DNA of 64,000 nt. Origin: Dastarcus helophoroides. Lineage: Eukaryota > Arthropoda > Insecta > Coleoptera > Bothrideridae. Shown in pieces: positions 34,190 to 47,019 of the stretch (within the stretch, counting starts at the first letter, position 1; each line of letters begins with the position of its first letter). The notes below the pieces were generated by a model that made no database searches, had not been told where the DNA came from, and saw nothing but the letters and a program-made list of their open reading frames with translations. The position numbers and the translations under genes are program-made. The stretch lies in assembly GCA_028583605.1 (NCBI GenBank), contig CM053326.1, positions 5,393,208-5,457,207 of the forward strand. Reading direction: 5' to 3'.

Positions 34190-37100
34190 TATGGGGTCGG
34201 TCATCTCTGCAGCACTAAAGCTGTCGCTTATTGTGCTTCCCCAAGATTATCTCATAATAGGCCCGTTCTTTTAAAAAATTTCAGAACCTCCTTTATGGGT
34301 GTCTCCACTATTGTCTTTGGTTCAGTCAGAGCATTCCCAAAGCTGGAATGTCTATCCCTTGCCATAGCCGGATATCTGCATAATATGTGTAAAGGAGTCT
34401 CTTCTTCCTCTCTACACATTCTACAAGTAGAATTTTGTTTTACGTCAATTGATGTAAGATGTTTCATTAGGGCACAGTGTCCCGGAAATAGTACAACTGT
34501 CCACCTGAGCTGATTTTTGCTTAACTGTAATAGTTCCCTGGCTCTCTTTTCTGATGGTCCGTCAATGAACTTTCGCGATTGCCTCAGACCGTTGACACCA
34601 CTTTAGTAAGTGCTGTGTTCTTTTCTTAGTAGTTCCTTTATTACATCTTTTGCCGCTTTTGTAGGCAAGCGGACAAGTAGGCTCCGGCCCTACTAGAGGA
34701 AACTCGGCTCCCCTTTTGGCTAGAAGGTTTGCTCTTTTATTTCCTTCAATTCCCCGATGGGCCTCAACCCATCGAAGTATAACCGTATTGCACTGCGCCA
34801 AGTTCTTTAGCTTATCAACACAATCTTTGATCGTACTAGCGCGCACTTAGCGCTTTTTGTGTTGCTTCGCTGTCGCTGTAGATCACGATTCTCTTATTTT
34901 TATAAGACCTCCTGATCATTGCTTCAGCACAGGCTGCAATTGCTGTAACTTCTGCCTGAAATACGTTGCCAAAGATCCCAGGTTTATGTAAAATTCATTT
35001 CCTGGTTCTTTGCTGGTTATTCCCGCACCAGTACTTATCTTTGTTTTGGATCCATCTGTGAACCAGATTGATTCATTCCCCCTTTTTGGTTCTACTAACT
35101 AGACCCACCTTTTCAGTATTACTACCCGGTAGGGTTTGTGACAGTTGGGGATGCTCTTTGTTCTGTCCGATGGCATACTTAGCGTATGGTTTGCTTAAAT
35201 ATTTTTGTATGGGATGTTGATCTAGGTGATTCCATCCCATACCCATTTGGGCTCTGCCTCTACCACCAGATCAAGTGGAGGCAGACCTAGCAGTGCTTCC
35301 ATGGCTGCAGTGGGCGTTGTTTGCATCGCCCCTGTTATCCCTAAGCAAGCTAACCTTTGTACCTTGCTTAGTCTGATAACACTTTCCTTTTTTTTTGCTT
35401 TATGCGACCAGGTTAAAGAACCATATGTTATTATGGGTACTACAACCTTGGAATATATCCAATGGACCATCGCTGGTCTGAGTCCCCATTGTTTTCCTAT
35501 CATGCCTCTATAGGCCCATAGAGTCTTAGTGACTTTGGCAGTAACTTTTTTCACGTGAGCACCGTAGCTGAGTTTGGCATCTAAGGTAAGTCCAAAATAT
35601 TTAACTTCCTTACTCAGCGGACTTACTTGTCCTCCTAAATTAGGACTCTTTAGGTCTCTAAGATTCCTTTTTTAATGAATGCGACTATCGTGGTTTTCGC
35701 AGGGTTCACTGTTAGTCCTCTGCTGAACACCACCTTTCTGTAATATTTAGTGCCCGTTGCATTAATGCTGATACGGGGCCTGGAAATTTACCTTCAATTA
35801 ATAAGGTTATGTCATCTGCGTATCCTTGCGCATGAAATCCTTCTAGTTCTAGTACCCTTAGCAGATCATCCACCACAAGGCCCACAGAAGTGGTGACAAT
35901 ACCCCACCCTGCGAACAGCCCACGCAGATACCGCTATCGATATGTTGCCTAGTAATGTTGCTATTCTTCTGTTTTGGAGCCTAAAGTCTATCCAGCGAGT
36001 TACCGCCGTATCGACTTCATGCCCTTCTAGAGCTTTTTTGATAGATGCCAATGACGTATTGTCAAACGCCCCTTCAATGCCTAAGGAGGCTCCCAAGGCA
36101 ATTTACTTGTTTATGAGGGCTTCCTCGATTCTGCGTGTAAGTTTATGCAGGCTTAGATCGCAAGATTTACCTGGTTGGTAGGCGTATTGATGTCAATGGA
36201 AGGGGCAACACCTCATCGCATCGTCTCTAATATGCCTATCGACAAGATTTTCCATTGTCTTGAGCATGAATGATGTCAAGCTGATTGGCCTAAAAGACTT
36301 TGCCTGGGCGTACAAATTTCGCCCTGGTTTGGGCAAAAAAAACCACTCTTGGCCTTCTCTAGGCCTAAGGCACGTATCCTGTGGCCACGCAGGTCCTTAA
36401 TATTGTGCACAAGTGTGACGCTAGCGCTTCAACTTCTTGTTGTAACATTATTGGTAATACTCCGTCTGGGCATGGTGATTTATATGGTTTGAAACTGTTT
36501 GTCGCCCATATAATGCTGGTTAGATCAAATAGTTTATTTGCCATTCTTCAGCTTTGATTTGATCCCCGATTTTGCAATACATCGGTGTCTTGGCTGTTTT
36601 GTTGTGCAGAAAGGGGTGAGCATCCCGAGAAGTGCGCCTGAAGTTAAACCCCTTAGGGTCCCCTCCCCGGAATGCGTGTGTTCTTCCTGTGGCGTTTGCA
36701 AAGATCCCAGTACATTCTGGTTGATCTTTTGCAATGCCTTCTGGAGTCTAGCACATTCTGGGGATTTTTCGATTCCCTCACAGTACTTCCTCCTGATACC
36801 GGAGCCGCGTAAATTTGGTAAAAAAAAATCGTAATAGTTTTTATAGTCTGAAAGTCTATAGCACTGCTGTTCACCGTCGGTTCAAAAAAAAAAATCACTA
36901 GGCAAAACTGTCGGGAAAGGCTAGGCCTTTTGTGTCTGACACGGGACTGCCTCTGGTTTTTCCACCGAGGCCTTTTATTGGGAAGCGATTGTCATTAAGA
37001 TTCAATTTACCACCCCAACGAATTCTAGAAGGAATGCAACTATCGGCTTTTGTCTATCTCAATTGCAGTTCCATTAAAATGAAACGCAATTAGGACAGTT

Positions 37101-37570
37101 GATGGTAAACGTCTACCAAACATCCGGGCTGTAATGGACCCAGGGACAAAAACTTTGATCAATTATCCCAGACTCGACATTACTCACCCTTTGTCCATCC
37201 TAATTGCATTTTTCATGATAAGGAAAAGCACTTAAGACGACAAACATCCTGTTATTCATTGGGGTGTAATTATCTTATCACTTTAGTGAATACTTCAATT
37301 TCTGCCTAGCGATTTTTTTTTTCTACCGTTAAGCGTCGTCAAAAAGATGAATATACGGTATAACTCCAGGAATTTTATTTTGCCTGTTTGGTGGCATTTA
37401 CATATTCTCGTTCGTCTTGAGGTTTTATTTTCCTCCCAACGTCCGGTCTTTTTGCCCGGTTAAATTTCTTACACGTTTCTGCCCTTAGACGAGAAAGTTC
37501 GGGATTCCATCGTACGGTCTCCCGCCTGCCCTTCCTCGTCTTCATTGAGCAATTTTCTTTGTATGTTGTT
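34190..37570 (-). pseudogene. I/R1-like LINE with RT, RNase H and zinc knuckle, multiply broken
   Basis: Order on the minus strand: a pre-RT segment near 37560-37390 (RWNPELSRLRAETCKKF); an N-terminal RT region near 36540-36760; LGIEGAFDNTSLASIKKALE at about 36090; GGVLSPLLWAL near 35900; EVKYFGLTLDAKLSYGAHVK, WGLRPAMVHWIYSKVVVPII and LSKVQRLACLGITGAM at 35222-35600; an RNase H with WFTDGSKT near 35060 and RWVEAHRGIEGNKRANLLAK near 34760; and CRMCREEEETPLHILCRYPA at 34400. Stops and frameshifts are frequent. RT plus RNase H plus knuckle fits the I/R1 group; the clade is not settled. The 36900-37370 stretch does not match and may be an insertion. Confidence 0.82.
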
Positions 37571-37689
37571 ACTTTGTATGATGTTAATTACATAGCACAT
37601 CATTTCAATGTCTACAGCTTACAGATTAAGAATTAACAGGTATGGAAGATCAACATGTTAACAGATATATCCAAACGGATATGTGTTAA

Positions 37690-38640
37690 TCATACACTAA
37701 ATATGCCTTCAGAGAAACCAAAGGGTATTGCTAACTTTTACAAACCCTACGAGGTAGAATTACTGGACAGGGGAGTGCAGTTGGCGAAGTCAAAAAGAAC
37801 AAGTGGATCAATTTGATTAAGAAATGAATCCAAAACAAGGACAAGTTCTGGTGTAAAAATAACCATCAAAGGACTAGAATTTTACATAATTCTGGAAACT
37901 TTGGCAACTATAGTTTAAAATTTATCAGGAGGTTTTATGAAAATAAGAGGATCCTGATTTGTATCGACATCCAAGCAAGACTAAATGCGCTGAAAATTTA
38001 CGAAATTAACTCCAGAACATTAATAAATATGTTGACAGGCTAAGAAAATTAGTGCAGCACAATACAGTTATACTTCAATGGGTTAAAGCCCATGGGGGAA
38101 CTGAAAGCAATGAAAGAGCAAACTTTCTAGTGCCGAGAACGGAGCAGAATTGTTTCTAATAGAACCGGACCTACTACTCCGCCTGCCTATAGGGCGGCAA
38201 ATGAGATTATAAAGAAACAAAAAGAACAAGCATCCACTGGGGCGGGGGGTATTAACGGCCTGAGGCAATGGCGGATCATGAATCATCAGAAAAGAGAATC
38301 AGGGAACTATTGAAGTTAAGCTAAAACCTAGGTAGACAGTTAGACTGTTTACGGCACACTGTGCCCTAATGAAACATTTTACAAAAATTGGCAAAAGAAA
38401 ACTCTGCTTGCAGAAAGTGGGAGGAGGAAGAAGAAACTTTTCTTTACATATTATGTGAATATCAATCTCTGGTGAAAGATAGACATTCCAGCCTTAGGAA
38501 CGCTTTGACTAAACCAAGAACAATAGTGCAAACACCCATAGAGGAGGTTCTGAAATTTTTTAAAGGAATGGGCCTTATATGAGTAAATCGTGGGGGACAA
38601 TATAAGTGAAAGTTTCAGTGATGAACTATAACCAACCTCA
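37690..38640 (+). pseudogene. I/R1-like LINE 3' fragment, opposite orientation
   Basis: The + strand has a degenerate RNase H region near 38070-38230 and a clear C terminus at 38388-38582: SACRKWEEEEETFLYILCEY, RHSSLRNALTKPRTIVQTPI and EEVLKFFKGMGLI. These closely match the C terminus of the minus-strand copy (34252-34467), including the 3' UTR. One knuckle cysteine is changed (CRKW for CRMC). The two copies lie tail-outward on opposite strands. Confidence 0.78.
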
Positions 38641-38829
38641 AATGAATAATATTAATACGTGTATTTATAGAGCATAAAAAGGTAAAAGGCAAAAACACGC
38701 AAAAAAAAACAAAAGCTATAGCCTTAGCCCCATGGTATTTATATATATGGTGGGCTATGCTAAAATTTGACTGGGCTGTCGCGAAGCAACTACCCTAAAT
38801 GTTCTACTTCTAAGTCCAATGTTTCAGTT

Positions 38830-39290
38830 TTAAATCCAAATCCTAAAAACTCTATCCAAGGTGAGGTTAAAATTTTATGTAAAGGTTGGTTTGAGAAAGA
38901 AATTCAAATTTTGATGTGAAACTAGAAAATCATAATTTGGATAAAAAAACTCGAATTTTTGTGGCAAAAACAGAGTTTTGTGAAAAAAAGTTGCGATTGA
39001 CTAAAATTGAAAATTGAACCTAACACATAAAAAAAAATCCAATTTTTTTTTTAAATAAAATTTTTACTTTTTTTGTCTTAAATTGGAGTTAACATTTTTA
39101 AATTTTGGCTGTAAACATTGACCTGAAGGTCTAATTTTTAAAGGTTAAACTCAAATTGTGAAAGGAAAATCGAAATTTCAGGATAAATATTTTCAAGGTT
39201 AAGTGAAAATTAAGGTACAGATGTTAAAATGTGAATAATATTTTTAAACAAATTTCGAAGGATTGTCGGAATTTCAACTTTTTTTTTTGA
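38830..39290. repeat. A/T-rich degenerate array, block 2
   Basis: Same type of sequence as 1241-2153: short words such as AAATCCAAAT, GAAATTCAAATTTTG and AAAATTGAAAATTG repeated loosely. It continues at 39560-39700 after the ribozyme-repeat fragment inserted between. Confidence 0.55.
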
Positions 39291-39321
39291 ATATTATAGT
39301 TTAAGCTTATGTTTTTTAATC

Positions 39322-39550
39322 AAACAGTTAACCGTGCTTAAAATTGAAAACTTTGTTGAACTAGATGAAAGTAAAGTCACGCCGAGGATATTTGTATCAA
39401 TATATGTTGCGATGCAACCCGTGATACAAGCTTTTCCCCATTTAGGTAAACTTTGCAATTGGAATCTGGTTTTCATTAGATTCTAATGAAATTAGATTTT
39501 AATTGCGTCGTCATAAACTTGTACATATTCGTATATACAAGGCTTATTAT
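39322..39550. mobile_element. Hammerhead-family retroelement fragment, copy C (no ribozyme)
   Basis: It begins with about 30 bp in inverted orientation (complement of TTTTCAATTTTAAGCACG) joined to the direct segment AACTAGATGAAAGTAAAG through GGCTTATTAT, exactly as in copies A and B. The ribozyme itself is not included. A weak duplication TTTAATC lies at 39315-39321 and 39550-39556. The inverted 5' junction resembles that of copy A. Confidence 0.75.
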
Positions 39551-40205
39551 TTAATCTTATCTAAAATTTTTTGTTGCATTCTTAAAACTTCGACTTTAAA
39601 AATTTAACTTTGCCTGCATTTAAAATACTTTCTTAATATAATGTAAAATTTTCGTTATTACGTTTAAAATTTGAAGAAAAAAATCGAAATTTTGGGGCAC
39701 GCACTATATTATACATCGTGCCCAAGATAACAAGGGCCACTATAGGCATCTCGGAAACGAAAGAAGATACGAATTAGTTTAAATGTGGATAAAGTTGCGC
39801 AATTAACAACTAATAAACTCGTAGAAACAATTTGCAGGGTTTTTAATTAAATAAAAAGACCTTATGGATTGTTAAACTTATTTTTTTCTTGCAGTTAATA
39901 TTCATGATAGAGCAAATCTGATTAAACGTTATTTTTGTAACCTTAAATAAGTTTAAATATTACGTCACCGATTATTCTATTCGACGTTTCATTTTTAAAC
40001 AACTCTTAAACAATATCTTGACCATTTTTTTCGAGGTTTTGTTATTCTAAAATTTACCGTGTATCATATATTATCTTGTAAATGCGTTTTTAAACTTATT
40101 TTAGCATTATGGAAAAATAATAGTAACAATAATATAAAATAACAATAAATAAAATAGAATAGTACGAAGCTGTATTGTTGACAATGTTTTCAAACCATTA
40201 ATGAA

Positions 40206-41690
40206 TATGATAACGAAGACTTCCACGGCCAAAGTCAGTACAGGATATACTTCTTTCGGGATTGGACCGTGTCAAATAAGTAGATGTGCCCCACATCCAC
40301 TTATTTTTCTTTCAATGGCAGCTTCTATAAACAAGTCTCCGGCACCCCAATGGGTTCCCCCTTATCCACAGCCGTAGCAAATATTTTCATGGAATCTTTT
40401 GAAAACACTGCGTTGGAAACTGCGGATTTTGAACCCAAGGTTTGGTTTCGTTATGTAGATGACATGTTTATTGTACGGCCAAATGGCAAGGATTCACTAA
40501 ATTTATTTTTGGAACGCCTAAACAGTTTACGTTCTTCCATTAGCTTCACTATGGAAATCGAAAGCAACGGTTCTCTTCCTTTTCTTGACGTACTGGTCAC
40601 CCGGTTACCAAACGGTTGCTTGCGTTCCTCATTCCGTCTGTCGAATACCCACCCATACTAATCGTTATTTGCATGCAGAGTCCCATCATCACCCTTCCTA
40701 AACACATTGTCATAAATTCACTGATTTCACGAGCTGTAGCAACTTTACAACCCATAAATCTTTTAAGCGAGTTGAACAAAATTCGTTTTAACCTCCGCAA
40801 CAATGGTTACAAATCGCACGACACTGAAGCTGTCATTAAACTACATCTTCACCCTACTCCTCGTCCTTTATAAAATTCAATAATTTCTTCTAAAGCCTTT
40901 CTTCCTCATGTTTACGAAGTAACAGATTAAATCGGAAAATTATTGAGAAAACACAACATTATACCCATTTTTTTTATCATCCTCAAAAATTTAACAGCTC
41001 CTTCCATCTCCCAAAGATAAAATGTCATCCTTTTGTTCTAATGGTGTGTGCAGGGTTCCTTGTTCTTGTGGTTCAGTGTAGATCGGAGAAACGGGGCGAT
41101 CATTTAAGCCGCGAATATCCGAGCACCAAAGATGTCTTAGGTCTGGTTTATTTTCGCAGTCAGCCATTGCGGAACATCAACATGAGACTGTTCATAAGAT
41201 TTTTTCTGATAATATTTTAATTATATCCAATATTTCCAATTACAATAATAGGAAGATATTTCCCAAAAACTTCAACAAAGACGACGGTTACATGCTTTCC
41301 TCCATCTGGAAACCAACCATTGGAAATCTTGGGCAGTGATCCCGCAGACGAATGGTATATAAAGCTTCCCTTTCCCTCTTTTCTCTTAGAAGAGTTTTCA
41401 CCACTGGTATGGTGGACATATTGAATTACCGTGCTTTTCTGTCTAAACTTTCTTATCCTTTGTACCAATTTTCAATTTAGAAGAGTTTCGCCTCTGGTAT
41501 GGTGGACATACTGAGTTACAGAGCTCTGATGTTTTGAAATTGGCCTTTTCATTTTTTCATTCTTATATTTCTCTTTTTATTGTTTCTTTTCTTTGTTCCT
41601 GAAGCCCCCTACGATGGTAGGGAAACGGTCGAACACTTTTAGTAGTCCTTGGACACGATCCAATCCCGGAAGAAGTATATCCTGTACATT
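40206..41690 (+). mobile_element. Penelope-like element, degenerate
   Basis: The left end (40206-40276) carries ACTTCCACGGCC and GGATTGGACCGTGTC. The right end (about 41600-41690) carries the inverted form GGACACGATCCAATCCCGGA. The same terminal sequence starts again at 63868. Between them are an RT core and a GIY-YIG region, the combination that defines Penelope-like elements. The inverted arrangement of terminal sequence is common for this class. The RT N terminus is missing, so the copy is 5'-truncated inside. Confidence 0.85.
40284..41230 (+). pseudogene. Penelope-like RT with GIY-YIG endonuclease, frameshifted
   Basis: The frame 40284-40661 gives FSFNGSFYKQVSGTPMGSPL, ANIFMESFE, VWFRYVDDMFIV (YVDD at residues 57-60) and SLPFLDVLVTRLPNG, which is the Penelope-type RT palm. 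A shift follows. The next frame (40616-40873) has VINSLISRAVATLQPIN and NLRNNGYKSHD, the thumb and linker. At 41049-41230 a third piece has VPCSCGSV, stop, IGETGRSFKPRISEH, the GIY-YIG catalytic region with a TAG at the expected tyrosine codon. In active elements this RT-endonuclease performs target-primed insertion. This copy cannot. Confidence 0.87.
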
Positions 41691-41691
41691 A

Positions 41692-43539
41692 ATGAATAAT
41701 TTCCAAATTTTACAAATAGGTCAAGGATGTCATATAAATTCATATCTGCCCTAAATAATAAAGTTATTAAAATTTTAAAACTATTGGCAAATAAATATAA
41801 GAAAATAGTAAACTTTACAGAAAAATTTAACTTAATTTGTATCTCTTGTCATTTACGATCCCACACTAGCTCTCCATGTCTTAGGCATGGTGTATAGGCA
41901 GTCGATGTTCTAAGTGAATTGTTATTCCGACCTTTCTAACTGTATCAGAATTTGTGTTATTGTGTAGGAGGTACTGATGAGTGTACTGTATGTGATGAGG
42001 AGAGTTATGTGCGGCTACAAGCAGGTAAAACTATCGCAAGTTGATTTCTGAGTGTACTTTAAAAAGCTTACATATTGTAAACAGTGCTCCCTCAGCAACT
42101 AGCAGAACTTGCGGCAAGTTGTTGCAATAATTTCTTGCACGTCTAAATAATTATGGAGAGTGCTCTGCTGGAAATTGTGTGCAAATAAGTTGAATAAATC
42201 GTACATTGCAGGTAGAAATACGCTACAATGTTTAAAATTAAGGCTAAGTTGCGTATTTTATTACTGCAAAATATACGAAAAAAAATCTGAAAAAAAGGTA
42301 ATAATTTTGAGAAAACTAAAAATAAATATTTTCATCTTTTGTGTTTTTATTGTAAACTATGCAAACATTTTTAATAGATACGTTACTAGAGCATTTCTTC
42401 ATAAAGAATTTAAAAATACTTCTTTTATTTTTACTGAACATTTTCACTACAAAAAGCTTCTTATGGTTCATTTCCTGGATTTTTAAAAGAAATTAAGTAT
42501 CAGCAAAACTTATTATCCAAGAGGAGTCAATTTTATTGAATGTGAACATAGAAAAAAACCAATCGCGAAGACTACATAGAAAATACATAAAAAGTTAATT
42601 GCGCAAGACGTTCGGAGAATAAAGCATCTCCAAAAATGGAAAACATATTTCACAGGAAAATGTTGGCGGTTTATTATTCATTGTCAAATTTTAGATGTGA
42701 CAAATTTCTGAACTATACGACATGCCTAAAGGGAAACTTCGTGATAAATTATGTTCAGCATAATTAATTGTTATAAACTACCCCGAATTTAGCATAATGC
42801 AAGATATCGAATAAAAACGACGTCGACGAAAAAGAAGTACGACGGAACGATGATTTCCAATTACGCCGTTCTCTTTTTAGAATGCTAAAAGATCGTATTT
42901 TATATTCATTATGTAGCCGGTAAACGAGAATATGAGATTTTGCGGTAGTAAAGTAAAAACAGGCAGTGATTCAAACTTGTGTATAATGGTCTAGATCATT
43001 AGTGGCGCCCCGCTATGTGCACTCCCTGATTGAATGATAGATGACCTCGCTCCAACCATTCTTGGGCCCCCATTCTTCCCGATATCATTTGTCATACAAA
43101 CGATATTTAAGGGTTTGTTAAGTTGAGAATAAAGTTGCAAGTTGCTTTTAGAGGTTCACCGGCAGCCTGTTCCATAAATAATTGCTGTTTACAATTTCAG
43201 AAGATACCGAGATCAAAGCTTTCAATGAAGAGTATAACAAATTTTCCCTACCACCGCCCATTATAATAAAAGCTAAAAAGATGATTGTCCGATTTGATAA
43301 AGAAATCTAATCATATACAGAAGTAAACATGGAACAAGTTTTATATCGACCAATTATTTTAAATAGATTAAAATAGTTGGTACATCCAAAAGGGCACATC
43401 CCTTTTTTTTGGTCAGGTTAACGTTAAATTCAAAATTTTTGCTCTAAACTTCAAACTTTCAGAAAAAAAAGCAGAAAGTTTATTTTCGAGCTCAACATAA
43501 AAATCTACTTTTATCTCCAAAACTATTCCTAACATAAAC
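41692..43539. other. Intron sequence, no further feature recognised
   Basis: Part of the 28988-44090 intron. AT-rich, with only short frames (for example 42160-42486) that lack a recognised domain. Confidence 0.5.
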
Positions 43540-43810
43540 ATACCTTATGCCACATGTACTTTACAAAATTATTTCTCATCATATTGCGTTTTCCCTGTAA
43601 CTAATTCCAATGGTTATAAATAAAAATGTTTTGTTGGTTATCAAATATCTTATTTAGTCCAGTTACTCCAAGGATTTAAAGACAAAATTATCAGCTAAAA
43701 ATAGGTGTTAAATTTGTGGAGCTTAAATTTTCATGGCAATTATTGTAATCTATTCAATTTTGGGATCTTACATTCACGGTATATTGTGTGTAATACAGTT
43801 TCTTGTGAAC
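43540..43810. repeat. Diverged dispersed repeat, copy 2
   Basis: Partner of 26160-26490, same orientation and about the same spacing of shared words. It ends about 280 bp before the host exon at 44091. Confidence 0.5.
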
Positions 43811-44090
43811 ACAGTATTGAATACCAGCCGAGATTCCTAAGCTTTTTTTAATATAATCTATGTTTTACTTTAATAAAAAAGACTATTTGACCAGTTATTT
43901 TCAAAATCAGTTGAGTTCTATTCTGAGAAATGGCGAAGCCATGAATTAGATAACATTTGTATTATTTGTCTTGCTCACGGAGGTTAGTTACCGAATTAGT
44001 ATTTATTTTCAACCTCAAAGAAATGTTGGATTTAAATTTTATATATTGCGTTTAAACTTTGATCCTTAAATATTTGTTTTTGTTTTCCAG

Positions 44091-44283
44091 GTCAGTGGAA
44101 TGTTATTTAATACGGGACAATCGTTAGTGTTTAGAGTGGATAAGGACACTAAACAACATGTAAATATTTCTGGTGGTCCATTAGCATATAGGTATCAATT
44201 TGAAGAAATTTACATACACTACGGTATAGAAAATCAACAGGGTTCTGAACACCACATCCATGGATACTCCTTTCCCAGCTGAG
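44091..44283 (+). CDS. Carbonic anhydrase-related protein, next exon, with +1 anomaly
   Basis: Acceptor TGTTTTCCAG and donor GTAAGT bound 193 bp encoding VSGMLFNTGQSLVFRVD, NISGGPLAYRYQFEEIYIHY and GSEHHIHGYSFP. This directly continues the exon at 28851-28987 with matching phase 0. Around the zinc site QFEEIYIHYG replaces the QFHFHWG of active enzymes, so one histidine ligand is tyrosine, as expected of a related protein without hydratase activity. The family exon is 64 codons (192 bp). Here TTTCCCAGCTGAG instead of TTTCCAGCTGAG adds one base, giving FPS and TGA at 44280-44282 where FPAE is expected. This may be an assembly error, a null allele or a pseudogene. Confidence 0.92.
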
Positions 44284-44394
44284 GTAAGTTTTACTAAACA
44301 TTCGTATTATCCTGTCTAATAAGAGAAAGTGGCGGCTAGTGCTAAGATTTGCAGGTTTGCGCAACCTCCAAAAAAACGCTGGGATAAAAAAGAA

Positions 44395-46400
44395 AGTAAA
44401 TTGTTTTTTACGTTGTTTATTTCATTTATTGTAAACAGATTTCGACTTATTTCTCAGAATTCGTCTTTTTTCATAAATTTCTTTCGAAATTTCAAATTTA
44501 TTCCTAAAATTCGATTTCTTATATCAGAATTTGACTTTAGTCAAAATTTGGAATTTTTACCTCAAAATTATTTTTCGAAATTCAACCATTTCTCAAAATT
44601 CGTTTTTCCGGAAACTTCGGCTTTTCTTTAAATTTTGATTTTCTGAAAATTTCTACTTCTTTATTAAAATTTACCCTTTTCCTCAAAATTTGATCGATTT
44701 TTTGATAAAAATATTTATCTGGAAATTATTATTTTTGTCGACAAAATTTTCTCTGGAATGGTTTATAACTAAAATACAACTTGTTTCTCAAAATGTAGAC
44801 GTTTATCTCAATAGTGGACATTTTTCTGAGGGAGGGCAGATCAGGGCGTGCATGCCTGCCTCTGATTGAAGCGGCCAAGAGAAAATTCTAGAAATTACAT
44901 TTTTCTCCAAATTTGTCCTTTTTCCAAAATTTTTACAAAATTTGACTCTTCTGAAGAATTTCGAGTGTTTACTAAATTTCGACTTTTCTTCTCAAAATTT
45001 CAATCTTTTTTTTTTGTTTTTCAAGGAAAAAAATCAAAATTTACAGTAAAATATGAATTTAAAAAAATCGAAACTTGGATACTTTTCTCAAAATCTGTCT
45101 TTTTTGCAAATTTGAACTTTATCCTTAAATCCTAATCTGAATATTTTCCTGGAAATTTGTATCTTTCTTAAAATTTTGACTTTTTTTCAAGATTCGTTCT
45201 TTTCATAAACATATTCTCAAAATTGTACTTTTTCTTAAAGTTTGAAATTTTTCTGGAAAATTTTGATCCTTGATGCTTCACTTAGTAGTTTTTCTAGAAA
45301 TGTCGATTGTCAGGTTTTTCTGAAGACTTTGATCTTTTGGAATTTGATTTTTCAAAAATTTTGACAGCTTTCTTAAAATTTGTCTTTTTCTCGAAACGAT
45401 CGATTTTTATAATAAAATTTGATATTCAACGTTGCTAAAAATGTTGAACTTTTCTCTTAAAATTAGTTTAAATTTTGACTTTTTTAAATTTGACTTCAGA
45501 AATTTCAACTTCATATTTCGCCTTATTTTCGAAATTTTGGCTTTTATTTCAAAATGCGATTATTAAAATTTAAATATTATGTCAAAATTAGAATAAAAAG
45601 GTAAAAATTTCGAAAGAGTGTTTTTGGAAATTGCGAATTTTTTCAGAATATTTGACCTTTGAAATTATTAAAATTTTCAGCATTCTTCGAGTTCTTCCAA
45701 AACGTTGGGATTTATTCAATTTTGATTTTCTAAAAAACCCTTTCCTAAAATGGGGTTTTTCTCAAAATTCGTCACTTTCGAAATTACGATTTTATTTTAC
45801 TTTTTTCTCCCAAAATTGAATTTTCTTTTTTAATATTCTGTTTTTTTCTGAATTTTTGTATAATTTAAATTTCCGAATATTTCATGCTTCTCAAAATTTG
45901 CCTTATTCTGGAAATTTTGGGTCGTATTTCAAATAGGGAGGTTTTATGCTTCTGGAAATCTCCACTTACGGTGAAAAATGTTTCTGAAAATTACGTATAT
46001 TTTTCACAAAACTGCACCTTTAAAAATATAATTTTTTCGAATTTCTGACATTTTTGGAGATTTTTCAAAAGATTGGGATTTTATTTTAAACACGATTTTC
46101 TAAACATTCCAACTTTTTCCCAAAATTCGTTTTTTTCTTGAAATTCGTCTCTCTCAAAATTAAACTTTCTTTTGAAAATGTTTACTTTTCTTCAAGAGAT
46201 TTCAACCTTTTTCTCGGCATTTCGACGATATTTTTGAAAAATCATTATTTTTCGAAATCTTCGAGATTTTGACAGCTTTTGAAATTTTCCAAAAGGTTAG
46301 ATTTTTATTTTAAATTCAATTTTCTGACTGTTTTCGTAAAGTTTGGCTCTATTTTCAAATTTCAAGGTTAATCTGAAAATTCGAATCATCAGTTCATGTA
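44395..46400. repeat. T-rich degenerate quasi-tandem array, largest block
   Basis: Two kilobases of repeated TTTCTCAAAATTCG-, TTTTTCTGAAAATTT- and GAAATTTCGAC-like words with irregular spacing. It begins about 110 bp after the host exon and is very similar in texture to 1241-2153. Short frames in it are by-products of the base composition. Confidence 0.7.
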
Positions 46401-47019
46401 GTTAAACGAAAATATGCACATACTCAATCGAAACCTTTTCATGTTTTTTTTTATCAATTTTTCAAAATAATTCTTGCCCCTTCCTGAACGAAATCCTGCC
46501 TGCGAGTGAGTTTTAATGATGTTGCTTGACGAGAAATAGAAAGTTATAATTAAATAAATTTAGACTTTTAAAATTGTTTATTGGAAACTAAGAAAAATTA
46601 ATAAATACCAAAATAACAAATTATTAATCATGATAAATTAAAGGTGCATTAATGTCTTAAAAGAATCAGGGATTCAGAAATGATGATGGCTGCGCTAATG
46701 TAAAAGCATAACCCAACAACAGTTGACAGGTGAAATGAAGACGGGAATTCCCCGAATTGTAAACACGAAGAAAATGGAGTACTATCAGGCTTTGTTTGGC
46801 CCTTGAAGTTGGCAGCACTTGTGGCACTGGTACGAAATTTTGTCCATGTGAAAGAGAAGGAAAGAAACATTCATTGGAGCGAAGGAGACAGATATCAGCG
46901 CGATTTCTACCACGCAAGAGAGCAGCGAGTCAAGTTTTATAATGCAAATAGAATTCCTACTATCGCACGAGTACGCGAGGCCCCCTGCAAGAGCGAGGCC
47001 CCGGGCGGTTGCCCTCCTC
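46401..47019. other. No recognisable gene; GC-rich edge at assembly gap
   Basis: The last 120 bases before the gap are GC-rich (for example GCGAGGCCCCGGGCGG), unlike the surroundings. They may be part of a repeat that broke the assembly. Confidence 0.4.
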
